DNA from: a virus
DNA: 52,657 nt
Reading direction: 5' to 3' (one strand)
IMG/VR virus record: IMGVR_UViG_3300033571_024885
Span: 1-52,657 of that record
This document shows positions 39,886 to 48,111 of the stretch, piece by piece. The position numbers and the translations under genes were made by a program. The notes under the pieces are model-generated. The model searched no databases. It was given only the letters and a program-made list of their open reading frames with translations, and was not told the DNA's origin. The stretch's first letter is position 1. Every line of letters begins with the position of its first letter.

Positions 39886-40251
39886 ATGGCAACAATCACA
39901 ATCGCAGGCTCGGTCTGTGGTGGCAAGGACGGCGGCGATGCCGTCACGCTGAAGACATTCGACAACGGCAACCAGATCGCGACATTCAGTGTCGCCGACA
40001 CCGAGTACTTCTACACCAAGAAGGACGAGGAGCGCAAGGGTCAGTTCTACCGCGTGGAAGTGATCGGCAAGGCTGCCGAGATCGCTACCGACCGGCTGGT
40101 GAAGGGCTCCAAGGTGGCGGTGTCCGGCCAGTTCGTGGCACGCGACTACAACGGCAGCACCTACTACGACGTCAAGAACGCCAGGGTCACCTACCTGGAT
40201 CCCCGCCCCGAGCAGGGCGCGGATCAACACGACGAGGAAGCCCCCTTCTGA
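39886..40251 (+). CDS. ssb: Single-stranded DNA-binding protein
   Basis: 121 residues with an OB fold: TITIAGSVCGG start, QIATFSVADTEYFYTKKDEE, FYRVEVIGKAAEIATDRLVK and KVAVSGQFVARDYNG. The acidic C-terminal tip DEEAPF corresponds to the DDDIPF tail of bacterial SSB that recruits partner proteins, so it should serve both replication and Sak3-mediated recombination. ATG at 39886 is clear; two genes of unknown function follow. Confidence 0.92.
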   Translation: MATITIAGSVCGGKDGGDAVTLKTFDNGNQIATFSVADTEYFYTKKDEERKGQFYRVEVIGKAAEIATDRLVKGSKVAVSGQFVARDYNGSTYYDVKNARVTYLDPRPEQGADQHDEEAPF

Positions 40252-40253
40252 TG

Positions 40254-40262
40254 TGCTAGGAT
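40254..40262 (+). promoter_or_regulatory. Extended -10 promoter
   Basis: GTGCTAGGAT directly after the ssb stop, 24 bases before the ATG at 40287. Confidence 0.6.
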
Positions 40263-40286
40263 TGGCCTGCCGTCCACACCAGGCCA

Positions 40287-40622
40287 ATGATCAAGGGTAA
40301 GGACCTGAACTTCTTCTTCGAAGAAGCCTCCGGGTCGTTCACAGAGAGCGAGCGAGATGAGCTCCGTGCCGCCGCGCAGGGAGCCATCTTTTCTATCTGC
40401 CGCAACTTCAAGTTCGCAGAAAGCAGCGCCAACGACAACAACGTCTTTGCGATTGGCGTCAAGGTCAAGTTCGACCGGAGCGAGCCGCAGACCGTGGTGA
40501 GCACTGTCGCCAGCGCGACCAAGACCCAGAAGGCGGACGTCGAGATCATCGTCGACCGTGAGGACTCCTCTGAAGAGGTGGAGACCAAAGACGACCGCAA
40601 TCAACTCGGCTTTCTGGACTGA
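40287..40622 (+). CDS. Hypothetical protein, 111 residues
   Basis: Starts MIKGKDLNFFFEEASGSFT; a beta segment VFAIGVKVKFDRSEPQ and an acidic C-terminus (DREDSSEEVETKDDRNQ). An acidic tail next to ssb suggests a DNA-replication accessory protein, but no family is recognised. Four bases separate it from the next gene. Confidence 0.65.
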   Translation: MIKGKDLNFFFEEASGSFTESERDELRAAAQGAIFSICRNFKFAESSANDNNVFAIGVKVKFDRSEPQTVVSTVASATKTQKADVEIIVDREDSSEEVETKDDRNQLGFLD

Positions 40623-40625
40623 CGC

Positions 40626-41057
40626 ATGGAGGGCTTCGATTCTTTCTCTCAGTTCGAGGCTATCCCAGGTGCAGTGGGGGCGTTCGTCGACGACTTGCCC
40701 CCGCTCACTCATGCGCAGATCAAGCCGTTTGTGATCGCCATCCTGCTCAAGCGTGGCGGCGTCTCGCCTCACGAGGTCGTCGCCGCAATGAATGCGCACT
40801 GCCGCGATGAGGAAACCAAAGAAGGAGGGTGGGACCCGATCGACGAAGATTGGACCGAAGGCACCCTGCTCGAGAAGATGGTCGACGAGGTTTTTGGCAA
40901 AATGGTCGCCGATGGCGAGCTTGAGTACAGCGAAAAACGTAATACCTGGAAGATATCACCTGGATCTCTTCGTAGCGTGATACAATGGTGCACGTGCATG
41001 GGGGCACGGATCCCCGCACACCTCTTCATGGACCTCGGACTGCAGATACACAGATGA
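40626..41057 (+). CDS. Hypothetical protein, 143 residues
   Basis: Starts [15 protein letters not shown]. The centre has a winged-helix look: [19 protein letters not shown] and an end strand [14 protein letters not shown], so DNA binding is possible. An extended -10 box lies inside its 3' end, and its stop overlaps the dCTP deaminase ATG by three bases. Confidence 0.65.
   Translation: MEGFDSFSQFEAIPGAVGAFVDDLPPLTHAQIKPFVIAILLKRGGVSPHEVVAAMNAHCRDEETKEGGWDPIDEDWTEGTLLEKMVDEVFGKMVADGELEYSEKRNTWKISPGSLRSVIQWCTCMGARIPAHLFMDLGLQIHR
40978..40986 (+). promoter_or_regulatory. Extended -10 promoter for dCTP deaminase
   Basis: GTGATACAAT inside the upstream gene, 67 bases before the dcd ATG. Confidence 0.5.
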
Positions 41058-42706
41058 TCTTAAACGACAAGCAGATCGAAGAGTTGTGCTACGACGGAAT
41101 GATCGAGCCTTGGAGATGCGGTCTTGCTCGCAAAAGCATTGCCGGACGCGGGATCTTGTCATACGGCCTTGGCTCGTATGGCTATGACATCAGATTGTCG
41201 CCAAAAGAGTTTCGAGTCTTTAAGCGACTGCCCGGGATGATCGTTGACGTCAAGGCATTCAGCGACGTTAACCTAGAGCAAGTGGCATTGCTATACGACA
41301 ATTCAGGAGGACCCGCTGACGGCTCCGCTTATTTCATTCTGCCGGCTCACTCCTATGGGCTCGGTGTCTCTCTTGAGCGGATCAAGATGCCGAAGGATGT
41401 CACGGCGCTGTGCATCGGTAAAAGTACTTACGCCAGGTGCTTCAGTGGGGACACTAAGGTCAAGCTTGTCGACGGAGACTATTCGTTCACCGAGCTGATT
41501 GAGCGAGCGAACGCCGGGGAAAGGCTGTATGGGTTTGGTGTTCTTGATGGCCGCATTGTTATCCAAGAGCTCGTATCGCCTAGGTTTATCGATAATAGCG
41601 CCTTGCTAGAGGTTGCGCTTGACAACGGCGAGTTGATCCGATGCACTCCCGATCACAAGTTTCTTCTTAAGAACGGCGGCGAAGTAGAGGCCCGGCATCT
41701 TGAGTCAGGGGATTCGCTACACGCCATTTACGAGTGGGATGACCACGGCTACCCGGGGGTGTACGATCCCGTCTTTGCAGCAAGGCTCGGGTCCTCTGGC
41801 CGCGACAGAAGAGGAGCCCGCTCTTCTGTCCATCGGATGGTAGCCAGGGACATACTTGGAAAAAGCGAAGGCTTTGACGTTCACCATTTGGACGGCAACA
41901 AGCGCAATAATCACCCATCCAACCTCGAGTGCATCTCCGCATCCGAGCATGCGCGAATCCATAACAGAGAAAGCTTGCGGCACCTGCTAGGCGGCCAAGC
42001 TAGTGCCGAGAAGTTTGCGACCGACCCCGAACATCGCCAGAAGATCTTGAGCATTTTGCACTCTGACGAAAACAAGCAAAAGGCGGCGGAGGCCAGGCGT
42101 CCATATCTGCATTCCAGTGAAAATCACAAGCGGCTTTCGATAGCACGCCAAGCGCGATGGCAGCAAGAGGGAGCAAAGGAGAGACAGTCGCTAGTAGCTA
42201 GAAACGGCGTAGGGGCTTTGCGTCGTCGAGATGACATTACCCATGAGGCCTTGGTAAATGCGCTGCTTGCTACCGGCTCCGTTAGGGGGGCGGCTAGAGT
42301 CCTGGACGTAGATAGATCGGCGTTTCGTCGGTTTCCACACATCCTTCAGCGGTTCAAGGAAGGAAGACTTGCGGAAAATCACAAGGTGAAACAAGTTAGC
42401 CCGGTCCCTGGAAAGCACCCGACCTACTGCTTGACCGCTCCGCGAACCGGCAACTTTGCGCTTTCCGCTGGTGTATTTGTCAAAAACTGTGGTATCATCG
42501 CGAACACTACGCCGATCGAGGCTGGATGGGAGGGTCACATCACTCTCGAGTTCAGTAACTCTTCCGACGCGGATTGTCGGATCTACGCCTACGAAGGAGT
42601 GTGCCAGCTTCTGTTCTTCCGTGGTGAACCATGCCTCACCAGCTACTCCTGCCGCAGTGGCAAGTACCAAAACCAGGAAGACCGCGTAACCCTTCCGAGG
42701 GTTTAA
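41054..42706 (+). CDS. dcd: dCTP deaminase interrupted by an HNH intein
   Basis: Converts dCTP to dUTP, which feeds dTMP synthesis by ThyX. The precursor is 550 residues; removing a 350-residue intein leaves 200, the usual enzyme size. Extein motifs: [13 protein letters not shown] near the start, then [15 protein letters not shown] (ending R128) joined after splicing to [18 protein letters not shown], whose glutamate (E139 of the spliced protein) is the catalytic residue of the family. The frame is open from 40985, but the ATG at 41054, overlapping the preceding stop, gives the normal N-terminus. No separate dUTPase is seen in the window, so the enzyme may be bifunctional; this is inference. 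Confidence 0.92.
   Translation: MILNDKQIEELCYDGMIEPWRCGLARKSIAGRGILSYGLGSYGYDIRLSPKEFRVFKRLPGMIVDVKAFSDVNLEQVALLYDNSGGPADGSAYFILPAHSYGLGVSLERIKMPKDVTALCIGKSTYARCFSGDTKVKLVDGDYSFTELIERANAGERLYGFGVLDGRIVIQELVSPRFIDNSALLEVALDNGELIRCTPDHKFLLKNGGEVEARHLESGDSLHAIYEWDDHGYPGVYDPVFAARLGSSGRDRRGARSSVHRMVARDILGKSEGFDVHHLDGNKRNNHPSNLECISASEHARIHNRESLRHLLGGQASAEKFATDPEHRQKILSILHSDENKQKAAEARRPYLHSSENHKRLSIARQARWQQEGAKERQSLVARNGVGALRRRDDITHEALVNALLATGSVRGAARVLDVDRSAFRRFPHILQRFKEGRLAENHKVKQVSPVPGKHPTYCLTAPRTGNFALSAGVFVKNCGIIANTTPIEAGWEGHITLEFSNSSDADCRIYAYEGVCQLLFFRGEPCLTSYSCRSGKYQNQEDRVTLPRV
41438..42487 (+). other. Intein in dCTP deaminase, with HNH endonuclease
   Basis: Begins [14 protein letters not shown] (block A), has a block [12 protein letters not shown], and ends GVFVKN before an extein Cys. 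The residue before the terminal Asn is Lys rather than His. The insert carries an HNH nuclease ([20 protein letters not shown] and SEHARIH) and a helix-turn-helix ([18 protein letters not shown]) instead of a LAGLIDADG endonuclease. It splits the active-site region between KSTYAR and CGII. Confidence 0.9.
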
Positions 42707-42734
42707 TTCAATCAATTCCTTATCGAGCATTTTC

Positions 42735-43070
42735 ATGATCAAGAAGCCATTAGGCATCAGATCTCTCTTCAGCGAAGAGCTTTGCGCCGCGCTTGGCATT
42801 TTGGTGGTTCTTAGTACTGTGATCCTAGGGTCGATCGTACTCTACCCGGATGACGATGAGGTCTCTGGTGTTGTATCGAGCAGTGGCTACAGCAATGTGG
42901 AAGTCCTGGGGTTCGAGCCGTTTCGATGCAGTGAAGACGACATGTTCAGGATCGGCTTCCGAGCAACCGGCCAGAACGGTGAGCGCGTGCGGGGCGTCTA
43001 TTGCGGTGCGCCGCTGAAGGGTGCTACAGTCAGGATCATCTCGGTCGAACATGGAAGCCCTCGGATTTGA
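42735..43070 (+). CDS. Membrane-anchored hypothetical protein, 111 residues
   Basis: An N-terminal hydrophobic helix (ALGILVVLSTVILGSIVLY, about 19-38) follows a basic start, so the C-terminal beta domain (VEVLGFEPFRCSEDDMFRI) would face the periplasm. Two Cys (in FRCSED and GVYCGA) could form a disulfide there. Unknown function. Overlaps the start of the next gene by 20 bases. Confidence 0.65.
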   Translation: MIKKPLGIRSLFSEELCAALGILVVLSTVILGSIVLYPDDDEVSGVVSSSGYSNVEVLGFEPFRCSEDDMFRIGFRATGQNGERVRGVYCGAPLKGATVRIISVEHGSPRI

Positions 43071-43224
43071 CCCAACACCGTTCGTAGCCATACCCTGGAC
43101 CGTCGTGACTGTGTTTTCCGTTCTGGGATCGGCCGTCGCTGTCTGGCTGATCACGTGCTTACTGATCCTGGGGATTGGCGCATTCCGCTACCTAGTACTG
43201 CTTTTGATCGGGAAAGAAAAATGA
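43051..43224 (+). CDS. Small membrane protein, 57 residues
   Basis: Nearly all hydrophobic: one helix from about 14 to 40 (VVTVFSVLGSAVAVWLITCL) continuing into a second at 41-54, ending GKEK. Could be a holin-like or accessory membrane protein. The frame is open from 43021; ATG at 43051 is the first reasonable start. Its stop overlaps the next ATG. Confidence 0.6.
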   Translation: MEALGFDPTPFVAIPWTVVTVFSVLGSAVAVWLITCLLILGIGAFRYLVLLLIGKEK

Positions 43225-43733
43225 AGCCAATTGTGATTAAAGCCAAGATCAGACCGACAAAAGCTCAGGCGGGAGAGCTGAAAGGCCTTGTTGGCAAAGA
43301 TATGAATGGCGGAGTTGATGTAGCAAGCAGATCCTATCTGCCTGATCATGCACAGTTCAGGGAGCGCGTATTATCTGCCTTGAGGGAAAAGGGGTGGGAC
43401 TATTCTAATCGGCGTACTCCTTACGGCAATGAGGACATAACGTTGGCCGGTGGTTCAATCATGCCGCATGATGACCCTGGCTGGGGCGCGGTCGCCATTC
43501 TACCACTCGCCTTCAGCGGTGGTTATCTCGGTCATCCGCGCATCAAAGAGCTTGGTATTGATGCGGATGAAGAGTTCTCACTGGTGACCAAGCACGGCTG
43601 GGTCATTGGCAGGACTGGCGACATCATCATCTTTAACGCGGATGTCTGGCATGCCTGGGTCTGCAACCGCTGCTGCGCGATGTACAGTTTGACAGTCAAG
43701 AGGCTGCGAAAGCGCAAGACTGCGCGGCCATGA
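43221..43733 (+). CDS. 2OG-Fe(II) oxygenase-like protein
   Basis: 170 residues with a probable double-stranded beta-helix: iron ligands H83-x-D85 in GSIMPHDDPGWG and a distal H144 in FNADVWHAWV, separated by strands such as AVAILPLAF and GDIIIFN. Cyanophages often carry such enzymes, which hydroxylate proteins or nucleic-acid bases. The 2-oxoglutarate-binding basic residue (R150 or K160) is not certain. ATG overlaps the preceding stop. A bidirectional terminator follows. Confidence 0.62.
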   Translation: MKPIVIKAKIRPTKAQAGELKGLVGKDMNGGVDVASRSYLPDHAQFRERVLSALREKGWDYSNRRTPYGNEDITLAGGSIMPHDDPGWGAVAILPLAFSGGYLGHPRIKELGIDADEEFSLVTKHGWVIGRTGDIIIFNADVWHAWVCNRCCAMYSLTVKRLRKRKTARP

Positions 43734-43755
43734 AAAAGCGGGCCCGGAGGCCCGC
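43733..43755. terminator. Bidirectional terminator between convergent blocks
   Basis: GCGGGCC-CGGA-GGCCCGC flanked by AAAAA on the left. On the minus strand the stem is followed by TTTTT, a good terminator for the capsid operon; on the plus strand CTTGTG follows. Confidence 0.85.
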
Positions 43756-43781
43756 CTTGTGTGCTAGAGTCAAGCTCCAGG

Positions 43782-44690
43782 TCAGGGATTGTCGGTCGCG
43801 TCGACGTTGGTCACGCGAGCGGCAGCACGGCCATTCACCAGGGCCATCCCGCAGTACCACTCAACCCGGGTCACCAGGCTGGGCACGTCGTGGGATTCAC
43901 CCAGGTCGCGGACGGAAGGCCCGCCATTCTGGATGCCGGTCAGGAGCTCGTTGCCGAACGCCACCACGTACAGGGACTGGTCGGCGGGATCGCTATCCAG
44001 GATCGGAGCGTTCTTGTGGTCGCGGTCGAACTCGATGATCGGCAGGCCGGCATAAGCGGTCTGCTGATAGCCGAACTCGGTGCGGCTGATGTCGATCTGA
44101 CCGCTCTCGCGAGCCAGGGCGGTGATGTGGCGACGGGCGCTCTTGGAGGCGCAGATCACCTTGCGGCCACCCTGGGCATCAACGGCGTCGATCGCCTCGT
44201 CCAGTACGCCCAGGTCGAGGCGGTCGGCGGTTGGGGCGTTCCGGAGGATCTGGGAGTGGGTGGCGTAGTCGGCCGCGGGCAGGCGCGTGGCCAGGCCGTC
44301 GAACTCAGCGGCGCTGGAGTTGGAGTCGCCGTGGATGAACAGGGCCTCGAAGGCGAGACGCATGGCACGCACCTTGGACTGCACCTGATAGGCGCGGGCC
44401 TGAGGGCCTTCCAGGTCGACGATGGCGCGGTCCACGCGGATGTCACCACCGAAGAGCTTCAGCGCTTCGCTGTACTGCTTCACGTTGGCATAGCTCTCGG
44501 TGTAGCCGTCGTTGAACCGACGGAACCCGACGTCGCCGAGGCCTTCTTCACGCTTCCAGAACAGGCCGCTGCCCTGGACTTCGCGGAAGGGGAGAATGGA
44601 CAGGAGGGGACCCGCAGCAAGCTCGGTTACGACAGCGAGCTCCTGGGGGGTACGGGAGTGCTTACGAGCCTCCGCAAGAGAAAGTCCCAT
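43782..44690 (-). CDS. Major capsid protein
   Basis: 302 residues, the expected size and pattern for a phage major capsid protein with HK97-like fold: an N-terminal helix (SLAEARKHSRTPQELAVV), the E-loop-like stretch LFWKREEGLGDVGFRRFN, spine helix YQVQSKVRAMRLAFEALF followed by IHGDS, and ICASKSARRHITALA in the P/A domain. It is preceded by a scaffold gene and followed by the strongest terminator in the window, both typical. There is no obvious ribosome site; transcription may come from upstream through the scaffold leader. Confidence 0.82.
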   Translation of the reverse strand: MGLSLAEARKHSRTPQELAVVTELAAGPLLSILPFREVQGSGLFWKREEGLGDVGFRRFNDGYTESYANVKQYSEALKLFGGDIRVDRAIVDLEGPQARAYQVQSKVRAMRLAFEALFIHGDSNSSAAEFDGLATRLPAADYATHSQILRNAPTADRLDLGVLDEAIDAVDAQGGRKVICASKSARRHITALARESGQIDISRTEFGYQQTAYAGLPIIEFDRDHKNAPILDSDPADQSLYVVAFGNELLTGIQNGGPSVRDLGESHDVPSLVTRVEWYCGMALVNGRAAARVTNVDATDNP

Positions 44691-44828
44691 GATGGTAGGG
44701 GTGAAAGACTGGAAAAGGAAAGGATTGACCGACCAGGCATCTCGCCACTTTCGGCTTGGCCCCTCCCCGCCAAGTCATCACGACTAGACCAGGGCTGGGT
44801 TCTCAGTCCTAGTGTTCCAATCCATACA

Positions 44829-44853
44829 GAAAAACCCGCATTTCTGCGAGTTT
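44829..44853 (-). terminator. Terminator after the scaffold gene
   Basis: On the minus strand CTCGCA-GAAA-TGCGGG, extended by AAA/TTT, then TTTTTCTG. It lies between scaffold and capsid genes, so some transcripts may end here and capsid output could differ from scaffold output. Apart from this hairpin the 187-base gap shows nothing clear. Confidence 0.7.
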
Positions 44854-44877
44854 GATATGAACAAGTTGCGCGACTTG

Positions 44878-45636
44878 TCAGGAGAAGGCAGCCTCGAACA
44901 TCTCGTCGGGTGACTTGCTCATCAGGTCATCGGCGGACACGCCGTCGATACCGGATGCGCCCAGTCCCAGGCCAGCGCCGGAGCCCTTCGAGCCACGGAA
45001 GAACGTCCCGTAGATGGGGTGCTTCTTGTAGCCGGCGATGTAGTCCACCGGGTCGATGCGTTTGCCGGTATCGGGGTCCATCACGGGGTTGCCGTCGCGA
45101 TCGATCACGGTGACGGTACCGTTGGCCTCAAGTCGGAACTCGGCGCCAATGCGGTCAGCCATCATGTCGAAGAACGACACGCCGTCCTGGGAGTCGGGGC
45201 GCCCCTCAGCGGCGATGAACACCTTCTCCAGGGCGTACCTCTTGCGGAACTCCTGGAGCTGACGCTGGTGCGCCTCGGCCTCTTGCTTCGCCTGACGGGC
45301 CTGGGCGCCGTACTTCTCCTCGAGCAGGGCGGTCCGCTCTTCGGCAGCCTGCCGTTCGCGCTCGGCGATGGCGGCCTCCTCCTGGAGTCGGCGATACTCC
45401 TCGGGGTTTATCTCCTTGAACTTCTCGAGAGCACGCTTCTGCTCCTGAAGTTCTTTTTCGTAGGTCTTGCGGGATTCGCGCTCAGCGCGGAGAGCACGCA
45501 GCAGGTTGTCGACCTCAGCCTTGGGGATCATCCCCTCGGGGATCTGCTGTTCTTGGCTTTCACCGTTGGGGGCTTCGCCCTCACCGGACTGTTCGCCTTC
45601 GCCAGGAGTCACTCCTGGCAGAATTTCATCAGGCAT
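44878..45636 (-). CDS. Capsid scaffold protein
   Basis: 252 residues: acidic disordered N-terminus (VTPGEGEQSGEGEAPNG), a long coiled coil of about 110 residues (YEKELQEQKRALEKFKE and onward), then a C-terminal domain with GYKKHPIYGTFFRGS. Coiled coil plus a position directly upstream of the capsid gene is the standard scaffold signature. It would fill the procapsid and leave before packaging. Confidence 0.82.
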   Translation of the reverse strand: MPDEILPGVTPGEGEQSGEGEAPNGESQEQQIPEGMIPKAEVDNLLRALRAERESRKTYEKELQEQKRALEKFKEINPEEYRRLQEEAAIAERERQAAEERTALLEEKYGAQARQAKQEAEAHQRQLQEFRKRYALEKVFIAAEGRPDSQDGVSFFDMMADRIGAEFRLEANGTVTVIDRDGNPVMDPDTGKRIDPVDYIAGYKKHPIYGTFFRGSKGSGAGLGLGASGIDGVSADDLMSKSPDEMFEAAFS

Positions 45637-45667
45637 GGATTCCAGAGCATCTCGCCCTGATTGAATT

Positions 45668-45690
45668 GCCCGATAGTGTTCCTATCGGGC
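45668..45690 (-). terminator. Stem-loop at the end of the 49-residue gene
   Basis: Perfect nine-base stem GCCCGATAG/CTATCGGGC, loop of five, covering the stop codon of the gene at 45682; followed on the minus strand by AATTC, so weak as a terminator. It may instead protect the RNA end. Confidence 0.5.
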
Positions 45691-45831
45691 TGCCTTAACC
45701 GCTTTCCGGATCTGCTGGTCTGCGATACGCTTGTACATCCCCCTGTCGAGATAGGCGGATCTGTTGACTTGAGTCTGGAGCTGATTCTTATCAATCAGCC
45801 TATACGTGTTGTCTGACGGCCCTTGTTCCAC
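45682..45831 (-). CDS. Small basic protein, 49 residues
   Basis: GTG at 45831; sequence MEQGPSDNTYRLIDKNQLQ then QTQVNRSAYLDRGMYKRIADQQ and a basic end KAVKAAR. Codon use, length of open frame, a -10 box 21 bases upstream and a stem-loop at the stop all point to a real gene lying between tail and scaffold genes. It is probably a small virion or assembly peptide. No family recognised. Confidence 0.55.
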   Translation of the reverse strand: MEQGPSDNTYRLIDKNQLQTQVNRSAYLDRGMYKRIADQQIRKAVKAAR

Positions 45832-45852
45832 TGCGGCTAATCTTGCAAGTCT

Positions 45853-45858
45853 AGGATA
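45853..45858 (-). promoter_or_regulatory. -10 box TATCCT before the 49-residue gene
   Basis: GGTATCCTAG on the minus strand, 21 bases before the GTG; same GGTAnnCTA shape as the boxes at 16257 and 23345. Might drive small gene, scaffold and capsid together. Confidence 0.55.
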
Positions 45859-45924
45859 CCTGTGCGGAAAGCAGGGCCTGGCTCACACGCTTTGACGTGA
45901 GGATGGCGGGGGTTAAGAGGGTGG

Positions 45925-47211
45925 TCATAGGTTCATGCCTAGGCTTGCGTAGAAGGGGCGCCAGTCTTCGCCAAAGTCAAATGCCGTCATTGGGTAGTAG
46001 TCGCCGTCTACTGTTGCCGGTATCGGCCTAGGCCTAAGCACATGGGTCGGGGCTCCAGACACGATTTGATTGATGTATTGCCCGCTCTGGACAATTGCCT
46101 TGTATTGATTTGGTTTCTGAAAGTAAGGTGCCCAAGTCGGGAATAGCTGTTTGCTCTGCAGCAGGGGGATCCAGTCCAACTGGCTTCCAGGCGCGGCAGC
46201 GGCCTGCGCTGCGCTGGTTAGCGACTGGACGACGTCTTTGCGGAGTATTACTGGCGTTGCCCCGGTGGCAGGATTGCGGCCTAGTGGCTCGTTCTGATTG
46301 TCCTCCTGCGGATAAGCTAGGTATGAATAGAACTGAGCACTAGACAGATATAACTCCGAAGACCCTGGCACGGGAACCCCAAGGCTTGCGTAAAACGCAT
46401 TTTGATAGTGCGTTGCAATCCATTTGATGTGGTCTACAAGTCCTGGGGTTACAGGTACAAGCCTAGCTTGTGCGCTGTCAATTAGGACAGCCTGCCTGTA
46501 GATGCCGCGCCAGCGGGTGGCAGTGTGCAGGTTTGTAGAATTGTCATAACTCGTTATTGTCCAACCTGTTACCATCCACGGGTCGGCGGTCCCTTCTTCG
46601 ACTGCTCCCTTCGGCACCTGTGCGCTAATCTCATGTGTGCTAGTCTTGTAAAACTCTGAGCCGCCATTTATTCCGTATCCCAGGATAAGTATTAGCAGTT
46701 TGTCTTTGTAGACTGGCATTATTAAATCTCCTTCATAGTCATCGAATGCAGTATTTGCAAAGTCTGCGCTGCGGTTGATTGTCGCCCTGCTTGAAAAGCT
46801 GTGACTGGCGCCGAAATACTCAAATCTTACGGTGTAAGGTCCGCTGTTGCCATAGGTGACGGGGCCGGGCTGTTCATCAACTGCTCCATAAATGCGTCTC
46901 CATCCGAGTGCCCAGTCAAGGCCGGTTACCCTAATAGGCTGATTCAGCCGCCGAGGGTGAGGGTCGCTTCCTCTGATCTTGGGATCCTTTCTGCCATTCC
47001 AGTCGCTGTCGGCGCGACTCCTGCGGTAGGGTGACCTATTGTCCGGTGCAGGCCGCGACAGCCGGCTCTTTGAGGCGGTCTTGGTGGCGCGATAGGGCCG
47101 GCCGATCTTCCTCTTCCTGGCCTCGAGCGCTCTCTGTTCAGAGCGTCGCTGGGCCTCCCTGAGCTTCCTGGCTTTCTCCATTAGGTCGTCGCCAGGGCGA
47201 AATAGTGACAT
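45925..47211 (-). CDS. Tail/virion protein, 428 residues
   Basis: A basic, charged helical N-terminus (LMEKARKLREAQRRSEQRAL) is followed by a beta-rich body with many Tyr/Trp/Asn and Pro residues (GYGINGGSEFYKTST, LYLSSAQFYSYLAYP). Composition is that of a tail-tip or receptor-binding protein. No enzyme motif. It is the last gene of the tail series before the small 49-residue gene. Confidence 0.7.
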   Translation of the reverse strand: MSLFRPGDDLMEKARKLREAQRRSEQRALEARKRKIGRPYRATKTASKSRLSRPAPDNRSPYRRSRADSDWNGRKDPKIRGSDPHPRRLNQPIRVTGLDWALGWRRIYGAVDEQPGPVTYGNSGPYTVRFEYFGASHSFSSRATINRSADFANTAFDDYEGDLIMPVYKDKLLILILGYGINGGSEFYKTSTHEISAQVPKGAVEEGTADPWMVTGWTITSYDNSTNLHTATRWRGIYRQAVLIDSAQARLVPVTPGLVDHIKWIATHYQNAFYASLGVPVPGSSELYLSSAQFYSYLAYPQEDNQNEPLGRNPATGATPVILRKDVVQSLTSAAQAAAAPGSQLDWIPLLQSKQLFPTWAPYFQKPNQYKAIVQSGQYINQIVSGAPTHVLRPRPIPATVDGDYYPMTAFDFGEDWRPFYASLGMNL

Positions 47212-47214
47212 GCC

Positions 47215-47607
47215 TTAGAATCCTATCTCGAGCGTCAGACTGTAAGACTGCACGTTGCCCGGCGGTATTACGATGTTTGATGTCTCGATGTAGACGCTGT
47301 ATGGGATCGTCTCGCCATTAAGAAATACTACAACGTTTCTATAGGAGATCGGACTCGGCCCAGTGCACTGGAATGATGCCGCAATCAGGTCCGATGTCGC
47401 AGCCTGCTTGACTGCGTCAAAATCGCCTCCCGTCACAGGCGCGGTAAATCTGGAATAACCGTTACCAGAAACCTCGTTAGCCAGCCATGCCGAAAGCAGT
47501 GGCTCGCCCACTGCTGCAGTGGAGTTAGTCAGCGCCACAGTGACGGTACGCCCCGCGAAGGATGCCGCCCATTGTCTTTCCAGTTCCTGGATTGTCGGTT
47601 GAGCCAT
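47215..47607 (-). CDS. Virion protein, 130 residues
   Basis: Starts MAQPTIQELERQWAASFAGR, then a beta domain (TVTVALTNSTAAVGEPLL ... NVVVFLNGETIPYSVYI). Likely a small tail component. Its ATG overlaps the upstream stop (TAATG) and its stop is three bases before the next gene. Confidence 0.68.
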   Translation of the reverse strand: MAQPTIQELERQWAASFAGRTVTVALTNSTAAVGEPLLSAWLANEVSGNGYSRFTAPVTGGDFDAVKQAATSDLIAASFQCTGPSPISYRNVVVFLNGETIPYSVYIETSNIVIPPGNVQSYSLTLEIGF

Positions 47608-48041
47608 TATGGGTACTGTATCTGCCAGGAGATGATGCCATCTTCGTTCCAGAGAATCACGAAATCAATCCCATCGAGTGCTATTCGTACTCCGTCAAAA
47701 TCAACATAGGCAACCGGCGTATTAGAGGCAGAATGGTACACAAGAGCTGCATTTGCGGTAATTGAGCCGCCATCAGCGGTCCAGGAGGGTTCATCCGCCG
47801 TAAGCCCTAGGAGGCCAAATTCGATTTCGCCTGCATTTATGCTTGTCAAGTCCTGTCCGCCGGCCAAATAACCGCTACCGGCACTGATCTCGGATGCCGT
47901 CAAGATGCTTGAGGCCGAGGTCGCAGAATAGCTGAAGCTCCCCCCGGAAAGCAGGGCTACTCTCAGTGCCAATGGCGCGCCAAAGGTCTGATTGATTAGC
48001 CCTGTCAGCCCGGCCGTGTAAGGCGAGATGCTCGCAGCCAC
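47607..48041 (-). CDS. Virion protein, 144 residues
   Basis: Starts MAASISPYTAGLTGLINQTF, followed by beta strands (LALRVALLSGGSFSYSAT ... NTPVAYVDFDGVRIAL). Similar in style to the protein at 24782-25201. Role likely structural in the tail. A 70-base gap without clear signals precedes it. Confidence 0.68.
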   Translation of the reverse strand: MAASISPYTAGLTGLINQTFGAPLALRVALLSGGSFSYSATSASSILTASEISAGSGYLAGGQDLTSINAGEIEFGLLGLTADEPSWTADGGSITANAALVYHSASNTPVAYVDFDGVRIALDGIDFVILWNEDGIISWQIQYP

Positions 48042-48111
48042 TCGGTTGTCCTTAGGTGAAGCAGCTTAGTATTCCAGAGCGGCGCCGAGAAAGCCGCCGG
48101 CCGCCAGCGGA

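Noticed and set aside
42191-42799. 202-residue minus-strand open frame
   Set aside because: Antisense shadow of the dCTP deaminase intein; composition is not protein-like and the plus frame is strongly supported.
43761-44855. 364-residue plus-strand frame over the capsid gene
   Set aside because: Antisense of the major capsid protein, starting just past a terminator; no motif of its own.
45019-45660. 213-residue Leu-rich plus-strand frame
   Set aside because: Antisense of the scaffold coiled coil; apparent hydrophobicity comes from complementing Glu/Lys/Arg codons.
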